Assembly: GCA_007134175.1 (NCBI GenBank)
Contig: SLLF01000094.1
Span: 1-7,447, forward strand
DNA from: Kiritimatiellia bacterium
GTDB taxonomy: Bacteria; Verrucomicrobiota; Kiritimatiellia; SLAD01
Direction: 5' to 3'
Length of the DNA: 7,447 nucleotides
The translations under genes were made by a program, and so were the position numbers. The stretch's first letter is position 1; each line of letters begins with the position of its first letter. Below are positions 1 through 5,648 of the stretch, piece after piece. Under the pieces are notes generated by a model that saw only the letters and a program-made list of their open reading frames with translations, was not told the DNA's origin and searched no databases.

Positions 1-14
1 ATGCTAATCTGCAT
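1..14 (-). CDS. Start of a gene downstream of lptB, probably ribosome hibernation factor HPF (partial)
   Basis: Only the first four codons and two bases of the fifth are in the window: Met-Gln-Ile-Ser-(Ile/Met). The ATG at 14-12 is preceded by an excellent Shine-Dalgarno sequence (AAGGAGG, 27-21) six bases upstream, so it is a real translation start. It follows the lptB stop by 24 bases on the same strand, so it is probably part of the same operon. In many Gram-negative bacteria lptB is followed by rpoN and/or hpf. HPF/RaiA proteins often begin Met-Gln-Ile/Leu, which fits these residues better than typical RpoN N-termini. The identity is an inference from five residues and position; the existence of a start here is well supported. 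Confidence 0.4.
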
Positions 15-20
15 GTTCTC

Positions 21-27
21 CCTCCTT
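21..27 (-). promoter_or_regulatory. Strong Shine-Dalgarno for the gene after lptB
   Basis: The minus strand reads AAGGAGG at 27-21, a near-perfect anti-SD complement, six bases before the ATG at 14-12. It lies in the 24-base gap after the lptB stop and is the strongest ribosome-binding site in the window. This suggests the downstream gene is translated independently and at a high rate rather than by coupling to lptB. Confidence 0.75.
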
Positions 28-38
28 CGGGTTGTTGG

Positions 39-785
39 TTACATACTAAAACGCGGCCCTAAATACAACTCCCGGCTGACCGGGTCATTGACCAGAAAGG
101 ATTGGGTCCCCTCGCGCAACACCTTCCCTTCGCATATCAAGTAGGCGCGGTCCACCACGGCGAGCGTCTCCCGCACGTTGTGATCGGTGATCAAGATACC
201 CAGACCGCGCTTCTTCAATTCGATGATGATCTGCTGCACGTCATAAACCGCCAACGGATCCACCCCGCTGAACGGCTCGTCCAGCAAAATCAGCGAGGGA
301 CTGGTGACCAGCGCCCGCGTAATCTCCAGGCGGCGGCGTTCGCCACCGCTTAAGGTATAGGCGCGTTGGTTGGCTAAATGACTGATCTTGAGCTCCTCCA
401 GCAGGAAGGCCAGTCGTTCGCGACGCTCGCGCACAGTCAGCGGCAGGGTTTCCAGGATGGCCAGCACGTTTTCCTTGACGGTCAAGCGGCGAAAGATGGA
501 GGGCTCCTGCGCCAAATAACCCATCCCCATCCGCGCTCGTCGATACATCGGAACCTGGCTGACGTCGCGACCGTTGAAGACCACCCGTCCTGCCGTCGGC
601 TTGACCAAGCCAACGATCATGTAGAAGCTGGTGGTTTTGCCGGCCCCATTGGGCCCCAGCAACCCGACGATTTCGCCGGGCTTGACGTTCACATGGACAC
701 CGTTGACTACGCGCTTCCGGTTGTAGACCTTGACCAAGTCGCTGGCTTCCACCAGCAACGATTCGCCTGCCTGTGCCTGCGCCAC
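39..785 (-). CDS. lptB: LPS export ABC transporter ATP-binding protein LptB
   Basis: Cytoplasmic ATPase of the LptB2FGC complex, whose ATP hydrolysis extracts LPS from the inner membrane and drives it along the LptC-LptA bridge. With the GTG start at 785 the protein has 248 residues, close to the usual 240-250. Visible motifs are Walker A GPNGAGKT (44-51), the Q-loop Gln93, the ABC signature LSGGE (145-149), Walker B LILLDEP (165-171) with catalytic Glu170, the D-loop SGVD (173-176) and the H-loop His202. The C-terminal part around YLICEGKVLREG and YLGPRF is typical of LptB rather than of amino-acid (LivF-type) ATPases. Start choice: GTG785 has GGAG six bases upstream and lies one base after the lptA stop. 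An in-frame TTG at 797 would add four residues but has no SD. Its partners lptA and lptC lie immediately upstream; the permeases lptF and lptG are not in the window. Confidence 0.96.
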   Translation of the reverse strand: MAQAQAGESLLVEASDLVKVYNRKRVVNGVHVNVKPGEIVGLLGPNGAGKTTSFYMIVGLVKPTAGRVVFNGRDVSQVPMYRRARMGMGYLAQEPSIFRRLTVKENVLAILETLPLTVRERRERLAFLLEELKISHLANQRAYTLSGGERRRLEITRALVTSPSLILLDEPFSGVDPLAVYDVQQIIIELKKRGLGILITDHNVRETLAVVDRAYLICEGKVLREGTQSFLVNDPVSRELYLGPRFSM

Positions 786-786
786 A

Positions 787-1347
787 CTAATCTCCAATAA
801 ACAGGCCCCGAGGCCCTTCCCCTTCCGGGAAAAGTACCAGCCGTGCCCGCGGTTCGCAAATCATTTTATTGGTATCCCGCCAAAAGGTGATCGTATCCCC
901 TTCAAGAATATCACGACCGCGCCGGATGCGCGGCTGCCCCTCCAGGAAGATTTTGCCGGATTCCACTTCATATGAGGCGTTTTGGGCCCAGGCGGTGGTC
1001 TCTTCCTGCTGGATAATAACCCGCCCCTCGGCCTCAATTGTTTCGGCTTGATTGCGCGCATCAAAACGGACGGTTAAACGATCCGCCCGCATGCGCAAAG
1101 CAGGATCCCGGACAACGACGTTTCCCTCAAACAACGCCATTTGCTCCCCTTGGTCAAAGGTCAGCCGCTCCGAAGTGATAACCGTCGCCTCGGCTTCATT
1201 GATCGCGAACTGATCCGCGGCCCAGGCGGCGGTCATGCCGGGGAAGACCATCCATCCGATCCCCCACCGCACCACCAGCCACCGGACGCCACACCGGCAA
1301 CGCGAGGCCAGGCCCGCCACGTTGTTCTGCCCTGTCATACCGCTCAT
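787..1347 (-). CDS. lptA: Periplasmic LPS-transport bridge protein LptA (OstA-fold)
   Basis: Predicted periplasmic beta-jellyroll protein that forms the bridge between LptC at the inner membrane and LptD in the outer membrane. It has 186 residues, the usual LptA size. The N-terminus is a secretion signal with an unusually long charged n-region (about residues 1-22), a hydrophobic stretch (about 23-40) and an Ala-Trp-Ala cleavage site after residue 43. The mature part shows the OstA/LptA pattern: ITSERLTFDQGEQMALFEGNV (58-77 region), RMRADRLTVRF (86-95) and a second repeat ending DILEGDTITFW (146-156) with a CEPRARLVL strand (164-172). Its ATG overlaps the lptC stop as ATGA (1347-1344), and AGAGGA lies six bases upstream, so translation is probably coupled. 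A later in-frame Met4 is possible but has a weaker context. Position next to lptC and lptB makes the assignment firm despite low primary conservation in the family. Confidence 0.9.
   Translation of the reverse strand: MSGMTGQNNVAGLASRCRCGVRWLVVRWGIGWMVFPGMTAAWAADQFAINEAEATVITSERLTFDQGEQMALFEGNVVVRDPALRMRADRLTVRFDARNQAETIEAEGRVIIQQEETTAWAQNASYEVESGKIFLEGQPRIRRGRDILEGDTITFWRDTNKMICEPRARLVLFPEGEGPRGLFIGD
792..795 (-). promoter_or_regulatory. Shine-Dalgarno that selects the GTG start of lptB
   Basis: The minus strand has GGAG at 795-792, then six bases, then GTG at 785-783. The lptA stop TAG (789-787) lies within that six-base spacer, so a ribosome terminating on lptA sits directly at the lptB start. 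This supports GTG785 over the TTG at 797, whose own upstream sequence has no purine-rich SD. Confidence 0.6.
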
Positions 1348-1841
1348 GGTGTATCCTCTTCCTCCGGTTTGGCCGGACGCGTTTGATGTTCGGCTACCGC
1401 GCGCCGGTCCCTGAACACGACTTTGGCGTCCTGGTGAATCTCAAAGCGACCATCATCGGCCTGCCAACTGAAACCTTTGCCGGTGATGACCATATTGTCC
1501 CGGGCAATCCGAATCGGCCCTTCCGACTCGGCCTGTCGACGCTGGCGGTTATAAACGCAATGGTCGGCCGTCACCCGCATCTCCACTTGCCGGTCGGCGT
1601 CATAAAAATCCACCCGCATTTCAGTAATGTCCACCGCCCCATTGTCCAAAATCCGGGCAAACTCACCAAACAGGCGGTAGCGCAACCGGTTGTCCCGGTC
1701 GAATTCGGGCACTTCAAATTCACGGATCGTCTGGCCGGTCAACTGGGCCTCGACCCGGTCATTACCGCCCCACAAGGCGAACGCCAACAGCAAAACCACG
1801 AGCACCCGCCATCCCCTACGGCCTCGCCACGCCAGGGTCAT
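1344..1841 (-). CDS. lptC: LPS export periplasmic protein LptC-like
   Basis: Small OstA/LptC-fold protein predicted to take LPS from LptB2FG and pass it to LptA. It has 165 residues (LptC is usually 180-200). An Arg-rich N-terminus is followed by a hydrophobic segment at about residues 13-26 (VLVVLLLAFALW), then the body with IREFEVPEFDRDNRLRYRLFG (39-59 region), MRVDFYDADRQVEMRVTAD (75-93), GPIRIARDNMVITGKGFSW (108-126) and FEIHQDAKVVFRDR (133-146). The two ATG/TGA junctions (kdsA stop on its start, its stop on the lptA start) place it tightly between kdsA and lptA. GGGAGG at 1855-1850 is the SD, eight bases before the ATG. A Val-Glu-Ala motif at 30-32 could be a signal peptidase site, so the protein may be released rather than anchored as in E. 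coli. A second LptA-type protein is the alternative, but gene order and the DRDNRLRYRLFG region favour LptC. Confidence 0.82.
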   Translation of the reverse strand: MTLAWRGRRGWRVLVVLLLAFALWGGNDRVEAQLTGQTIREFEVPEFDRDNRLRYRLFGEFARILDNGAVDITEMRVDFYDADRQVEMRVTADHCVYNRQRRQAESEGPIRIARDNMVITGKGFSWQADDGRFEIHQDAKVVFRDRRAVAEHQTRPAKPEEEDTP

Positions 1842-2671
1842 AGCTCCAACCTCCCGTCCACGACATCGTCAATCATCCGCAACGACCGCATTAAGGCGGG
1901 CAGGATCGCCAAACGCAAGGTGTTATCCTTATCCGATTTGGCTCGGGCCGGCTGCGCATGTGTTTCGACAAAAACCGCGTCGCAACCCGCCGCCACCGCC
2001 GCCCGGGCCAATGCCGGTGCCCAGCGGCTGTCGCCGCTGGTCCCTCGCGGACCACCACCCGGACGCTGCACACTGTGGGTGGCGTCAAAAACCACCGGAT
2101 AGCGAAGCTCCCGCATGACCAGCAGACTGCGCATATCCACTACCAGCTGATTATAGCCAAAGGATACGCCGCGTTCCGTCAATAGCAAATGGCGGTTGCC
2201 GACGGCTTCCGCCTTGGCCACCACATGCCGCATATCCCATGGCGCGAGGAACTGGCCTTTCTTGATGTTTACCGGCTTACCCGTGGATGCCGCCGTGACA
2301 ATCAAATCCGTCTGGCGACACAAGAATGCCGGGATCTGCAAGGCGTCCACCACCTCCGCCATCGCCTCCGCTTCGGCCGGCGAATGGACGTCCGTCAATA
2401 CGGGGATACCATAGCGCTCCTTGATTTCACGAAAGGCGTCCAAACCGGACCGTAATCCCGGCCCCCGAAATGAATCCAAAGCGGAACGGTTAGCCTTGTC
2501 GTAGGAGGCCTTGAACACCAGGGGAATCGTCTGGTCCTGCGCCATGGCACACAGGCGTCCGGCCAACCGTACCACCGCCCGCCTACTTTCGATGACACAC
2601 GGACCCGCGATCAGGGCCAACGGTTCGCGACCGCCGATTTTCACATCCCCTATATGAACAGTTTTTACCAT
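1838..2671 (-). CDS. kdsA: 3-deoxy-8-phosphooctulonate (Kdo-8-phosphate) synthase, metal-dependent type
   Basis: Cytoplasmic aldolase-type enzyme that condenses phosphoenolpyruvate with D-arabinose 5-phosphate to give Kdo-8-phosphate, the first committed step of Kdo synthesis. It has 277 residues, the normal KdsA length, and a DAHP-synthase-family TIM barrel. Visible landmarks are IAGPCVIES (21-29), FKASYDKANRS (53-63) with the substrate-binding KANR (59-62), VLTDVHSP (91-98), KPVNIKKGQF (132-141), ERGVSFGYN (166-174), FDATHSVQRPGG (195-206) and FVETHAQP (234-241). Cys25 in AGPC, with His199, Glu236 and Asp247, matches the metal-ligand set of the metal-dependent class; metal-independent KdsA has Asn in place of the Cys. 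The Ser246-Asp247 pair in place of Cys-Asp agrees with that class. The gene follows kdsB by 19 bases, with AGGA just before its ATG, and overlaps lptC by four bases. Confidence 0.97.
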   Translation of the reverse strand: MVKTVHIGDVKIGGREPLALIAGPCVIESRRAVVRLAGRLCAMAQDQTIPLVFKASYDKANRSALDSFRGPGLRSGLDAFREIKERYGIPVLTDVHSPAEAEAMAEVVDALQIPAFLCRQTDLIVTAASTGKPVNIKKGQFLAPWDMRHVVAKAEAVGNRHLLLTERGVSFGYNQLVVDMRSLLVMRELRYPVVFDATHSVQRPGGGPRGTSGDSRWAPALARAAVAAGCDAVFVETHAQPARAKSDKDNTLRLAILPALMRSLRMIDDVVDGRLEL

Positions 2672-2690
2672 ATGGTCCTGCCTGCTGTCG

Positions 2691-3446
2691 TCATTCGGCT
2701 ATGCCCGCCGCCCGCAGCGCAGCCTCCGCCGCTGCCACATCTACCGGTTCATCGACACCCAATGCCGCCTGTTCCGTCGGCACCACTTTGATGCGGCCGC
2801 CGATGTACAGGGCACGCAACTGTTCCAATTTCTCGGCGTTCTCCAAGGCACAGGGCGGCGTCTGCACCAGGGTTTCCAGAAACGACCGCCGATAGCCGTA
2901 CACGCCTACATGCCGCCAGTATAGCGGTTCGCCGGACTCGACTCCACCCTTTTCCCTCACATGCGGAATTAATGCCCGCGAAAAATAGAGTGCCCGTCCG
3001 TCACGGGCGCAGACCACTTTAACCACCGCCGGTTCGGCGCGTTGCGCGGGGGTCGCCAGGGGGGTCGCCGCCGTGGCCATATCCCATTCCTCGCCGCCGG
3101 TTAACGCGTCGACCAAGGCATCGATCAACGCAGGCGCGATAAGCGGTTCATCGCCTTGGATATTCACGATGATCGCCGCGTCCGCCGCAGCGGCAGCCTC
3201 GGCCACCCGATCGGTACCCGACGGGTGCTCCGGTCGCGTCAGGCAAACGCGACCGCCGAAGGCGGCGACCGTTGACGCCACCCGATCATCATCCGTCGCC
3301 ACCCAGACCTCGTCCAGTCGAACGGCTTGGCGCGCCCTTTCCCAAACCCACTGAATCAAGGGCTTGCCGCAAAGCGGATGTAGCACCTTCCCGGGAAACC
3401 GCGTTGAGCCGTACCGCGCGGGGATAATGCCTAGCGCTCCACTCAT
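2691..3446 (-). CDS. kdsB: CMP-Kdo synthetase (3-deoxy-manno-octulosonate cytidylyltransferase)
   Basis: Cytoplasmic enzyme that activates Kdo with CTP to CMP-Kdo, the donor used by WaaA to build the lipid A-Kdo core. From the ATG at 3446 it has 251 residues (E. coli KdsB 248). Motifs in order are IIPARYGSTRFPGK (7-20, nucleotide-binding loop), VATDDDRV (49-56), HPSGTDR (74-80), NIQGDEP (95-101) with the expected metal-binding Asp99, WRHVGVYGYRR (177-187), EKLEQLRALYIGGRIKV (205-221) and GVDEP (230-234) with the second metal-site Asp232. The start was chosen because the ATG overlaps the preceding stop as ATGA (3446-3443) and gives the canonical family N-terminus. An upstream in-frame ATG at 3479 would add 11 residues unlike any KdsB. 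The product feeds the same pathway as kdsA downstream, but the intervening phosphatase kdsC is absent here. Confidence 0.96.
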   Translation of the reverse strand: MSGALGIIPARYGSTRFPGKVLHPLCGKPLIQWVWERARQAVRLDEVWVATDDDRVASTVAAFGGRVCLTRPEHPSGTDRVAEAAAAADAAIIVNIQGDEPLIAPALIDALVDALTGGEEWDMATAATPLATPAQRAEPAVVKVVCARDGRALYFSRALIPHVREKGGVESGEPLYWRHVGVYGYRRSFLETLVQTPPCALENAEKLEQLRALYIGGRIKVVPTEQAALGVDEPVDVAAAEAALRAAGIAE

Positions 3447-4444
3447 GACCACTGCTTCCGTAAGGCGGCCACTGTGCACGGTGCCGTGCCAAGCTGGGCC
3501 ACGACGATGCCAGCCGCCAAATTCGCCAGCTCAGCCGCCACCCGGTACGAGGCGCCCGCCGCCAAGGCCAAGGTGGCCGTGGCCACAACCGTGTCGCCCG
3601 CACCACTGACGTCGAATACTTCGCGCGCCCGGGTGGGCACATGGAACGGCTCCTCGTCTTCAGCCAGCAGCAACATGCCCTGCGCACCCAGCGTAAGGAT
3701 AAGCAGTTTCACGCCCCATTGAGTTCGCAGGGTCTTCCCCACATCCAACAGGCCATCGTCTTCCAGGGGGGGGCGTTCACCGATCGGTTCGGGAAGTCCT
3801 AAGGCACTATACGCCTCTTTGCGGTTGGGCGTAGCCAGCGTGGCACCCTGCACATCCAGATCGCAGCCATCCTTGGGATCATAGCCCACCGGCAGGCCGA
3901 GCGCCTGTGCGCGTTTGAGCGTGGACGACACGACCCGCTGCGTGACCACCCCTTTCCCATAATCTTCGATCACCACACCGTCGACCGTCACCAGCGCGCG
4001 CTCGATGGCCGCGCATAAGGACTCTTCCTGCACCGCGTTCAACATCGTGCCACTATCCCAATCCACCCGCACCACTTGCTGGCGCTCCGCAATGATCCGC
4101 GTCTTGACCGTGGTCCGTTGGTCGGCCAATTCCAGCAAAGCAGCGGTGTCCACTCCGGACTCCTCCAGGCAACGCTTCAACTCGACACCCCCGGGGTCGC
4201 GGCCGATGACACCCGCCACGGCGGCGCCGCCACCCAATGTCTGCACGTTACGCGCCACATTACTGGCCCCACCCGGCATGGCCTGTTCTTCCGTCACCGC
4301 TACGACCGGCACCGGTGCCTCCGGGGATATCCGGCGCACGGCTCCGTACAGGTAGCGGTCGAGCATCATGTCGCCAACCACCAGCAGCCGACGGCCTTGA
4401 AAGGCATCCACCCATTTATTCCATTGTACCCGGTCCGGTGTCAT
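3443..4444 (-). CDS. hldE: D-glycero-beta-D-manno-heptose-7-phosphate kinase (HldE domain I / HldA type)
   Basis: PfkB/ribokinase-family sugar kinase that phosphorylates D-glycero-D-manno-heptose 7-phosphate at C1, giving heptose 1,7-bisphosphate on the way to ADP-heptose for the LPS inner core. The 333 residues cover only the kinase domain (E. coli HldE has about 477 with a C-terminal cytidylyltransferase-like adenylyltransferase). Motifs are GDMMLDRYLYG (24-34), RRISPEAPVPVV (37-48), PGGASNVARNVQTLGG (57-72), EDYGKGV (160-166), YDPK (188-191), TPNRKEAY (205-212), LTLGAQGM (250-257) and DVSGAGDTV (278-286) with catalytic Asp284. ATG4444 was chosen because AGGAG (4455-4451) lies six bases upstream; the frame stays open to 4591 but that extension resembles nothing and overlaps ychF. 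The gene is first in the operon. An 8-base C run lies at residues 224-227. The adenylyltransferase must be encoded elsewhere. Confidence 0.94.
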   Translation of the reverse strand: MTPDRVQWNKWVDAFQGRRLLVVGDMMLDRYLYGAVRRISPEAPVPVVAVTEEQAMPGGASNVARNVQTLGGGAAVAGVIGRDPGGVELKRCLEESGVDTAALLELADQRTTVKTRIIAERQQVVRVDWDSGTMLNAVQEESLCAAIERALVTVDGVVIEDYGKGVVTQRVVSSTLKRAQALGLPVGYDPKDGCDLDVQGATLATPNRKEAYSALGLPEPIGERPPLEDDGLLDVGKTLRTQWGVKLLILTLGAQGMLLLAEDEEPFHVPTRAREVFDVSGAGDTVVATATLALAAGASYRVAAELANLAAGIVVAQLGTAPCTVAALRKQWS

Positions 4445-4450
4445 TGCAAA

Positions 4451-4455
4451 CTCCT
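4451..4455 (-). promoter_or_regulatory. Shine-Dalgarno deciding the hldE start
   Basis: The minus strand reads AGGAG at 4455-4451, six bases before ATG4444. It fixes the start of the heptose kinase although the frame is open for a further 49 codons upstream. By the predicted promoter the transcript would begin at about 4456, which would put this SD at the very 5' end of a roughly 12-base leader. Confidence 0.65.
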
Positions 4456-4462
4456 GGCTCAC

Positions 4463-4490
4463 TTTATACACGCCTCGGCACCGCAAGCAA
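4463..4490 (-). promoter_or_regulatory. Predicted sigma-70-type promoter of the hldE-kdsB-kdsA-lptCAB operon
   Basis: On the minus strand a -35-like TTGCTT (4490-4485) is separated by 16 bases from a -10-like TATAAA (4468-4463). Transcription would start at about 4456, just before the hldE SD. It is the only good match in the 109-base gap in this direction, and the region is AT-rich compared with its surroundings. Assigned by consensus only. Confidence 0.5.
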
Positions 4491-4516
4491 ATCCACAAAT
4501 GCGCAGGAGAACACGC

Positions 4517-4545
4517 TTGCCACCCGTCGGGCCACCGCTTATCTT
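4517..4545 (+). promoter_or_regulatory. Predicted promoter of ychF, possibly giving a leaderless mRNA
   Basis: TTGCCA (4517-4522, five of six matches to the -35 consensus) is followed after exactly 17 bases by TATCTT (4540-4545, four of six matches to TATAAT). Counting from the last base of the -10 as position -7 puts the transcript start at 4552, two bases before the ychF ATG at 4554. There is no SD before ychF, which agrees with leaderless or near-leaderless initiation. Assigned by consensus only. Confidence 0.5.
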
Positions 4546-4553
4546 CCCGCCCC

Positions 4554-5645
4554 ATGAAGGCAGGAATAGTAGGACTACCCAATGTCGGCAAAAGTACGTT
4601 GTTTAACGCCCTGACGTCAGCCAGGGCGGAGGCGCGTAACTATCCCTTCTGCACCATCGAGCCCAACGTCGGCATGGTGCCGATACCCGACCCGCGCCTG
4701 GCGCGGCTCAACAACTATATCGCCACTAAAGAAGTGGTACCCACCGTACTGCATTGCGTCGATATTGCCGGCCTGGTCCGTGGTGCGCACCAGGGCGAAG
4801 GACTAGGGAACCAGTTTCTCTCCCACATCCGGGAAGTGGAAGCGATCCTGCATGTCGTCCGCTGCTTCGAAAACGCGGACGTCACCCATGTGGACGCCCA
4901 TGTCGATCCCGTGCGCGACATCGAGACCATTGAAACGGAACTGCTGCTGGCGGATCTGCAAATGGTTACCAACGCCTTGGAACGCAGCCGCAAGAATCTG
5001 CGTGGCGGCGACGCAGATACCGCCTTGCGGGTCCGGGTGCTGGAGCGCTGCCAGACCGCTCTGGATGCCGGGCAAGCGGTACGCGCACTGGATTGGCCAG
5101 TCGCGGCGGAAGAGAAAATGCTGCGGATGTTGGGATTGATCACGGCCAAACCGGTTTGCTACATCGCCAATGTCGGCGACGAAGAATCGCCTTCCGCGGT
5201 GGCTGCGATCAAAGCCATTCGCGCCTATATGCAACGACACGACGGCGACGTCGTGCCGGTTTGTGCCCGTATCGAGTCGGAGTTGGCCGAGCTGGCGCCG
5301 GCGGAACGGGCTGAAATGCTGGATGCGCTGGGTATGGCCGAACCGGCGCTGGACCGGGTCGCTCGTGCCGCGCATGCCCTGCTCGGTCTGCAAAGTTTTT
5401 TTACCGCCGGCCCGAAACAGATTCGTGCCTGGACCATACCCTGCGGCGCTACCGCCCCACAGGCCGCCGGCGCAATCCACACCGACTTTGAGCGCGGCTT
5501 TATCCGCGTGGAAGTCTATACCGTGGCCGACCTGGAACAGTATCACTCCGAGGCCGCCATCAAGGCGGCGGGCCGCATGCGGCTTGAAGGCAAGCAATAT
5601 ATCATGCAGGATGGCGACGTATGCCATTTCCTCTTCAACGTGTAA
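4554..5645 (+). CDS. ychF: Redox-regulated P-loop ATPase/GTPase YchF (Obg family, OLA1-like)
   Basis: Universally conserved cytosolic nucleotide hydrolase of the TRAFAC/Obg group that binds ribosomes and is linked to translation and oxidative-stress responses; its exact job is unsettled. The 363 residues match the family length (E. coli 363). It has G1 GLPNVGKS (7-14), the family-specific RNYPFCTIEPNVG (28-40) holding the G2 region, G3 DIAGLV (70-75), a helical insert (about 120-195), the G4 position NVGD (206-209) and a C-terminal TGS domain (about 280-363) with FFTAGPKQIRAWTI (282-295), APQAAGAIHTDFERGFIR (301-318) and the closing DGDVCHFLFNV (353-363). Family members usually have N-x-x-E at the G4 site; here it is N-x-x-D followed by Glu. 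The start is fixed by the conserved N-terminus although no SD precedes it. It is transcribed divergently from hldE and is 3 bases upstream of the NIF3 gene. Confidence 0.98.
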   Translation: MKAGIVGLPNVGKSTLFNALTSARAEARNYPFCTIEPNVGMVPIPDPRLARLNNYIATKEVVPTVLHCVDIAGLVRGAHQGEGLGNQFLSHIREVEAILHVVRCFENADVTHVDAHVDPVRDIETIETELLLADLQMVTNALERSRKNLRGGDADTALRVRVLERCQTALDAGQAVRALDWPVAAEEKMLRMLGLITAKPVCYIANVGDEESPSAVAAIKAIRAYMQRHDGDVVPVCARIESELAELAPAERAEMLDALGMAEPALDRVARAAHALLGLQSFFTAGPKQIRAWTIPCGATAPQAAGAIHTDFERGFIRVEVYTVADLEQYHSEAAIKAAGRMRLEGKQYIMQDGDVCHFLFNV

Positions 5646-5648
5646 GTC

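Noticed and set aside
378..800. Plus-strand open frame (140 codons) opposite lptB
   Set aside because: It is antisense to a gene with all ABC ATPase motifs and has no recognisable protein features of its own.
1383..2102. Plus-strand open frame (239 codons) opposite lptC and kdsA
   Set aside because: It crosses the junction of two well-supported genes on the other strand, its translation is low in family-like motifs and rich in His/Pro/Arg, as expected for an antisense shadow, and it has no convincing start context.
3447..3479. Eleven-residue N-terminal extension of kdsB
   Set aside because: The ATG at 3446 overlaps the preceding stop as ATGA and gives the canonical KdsB N-terminus with the IIPARYGSTRFPGK loop at the normal distance.
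4519..4536. Direct repeat GCCACC (4519-4524 and 4531-4536), 12 bases apart, between the -35 and -10 of the ychF promoter, possibly an operator
   Set aside because: A six-base repeat in GC-rich DNA is easily chance, it overlaps the -35 itself, and no second copy of the arrangement occurs in the window.
4445..4591. N-terminal extension of the heptose kinase to an upstream ATG
   Set aside because: The extra 49 residues are unlike the family, the extension would overlap the ychF start and run through both predicted promoters, and the ATG at 4444 has a well-placed AGGAG.
5396..5402. Seven-T run in ychF as a slippage or termination site
   Set aside because: It encodes the conserved Ser-Phe-Phe of the TGS domain entry, there is no hairpin before it, and the downstream reading frame is intact and conserved.
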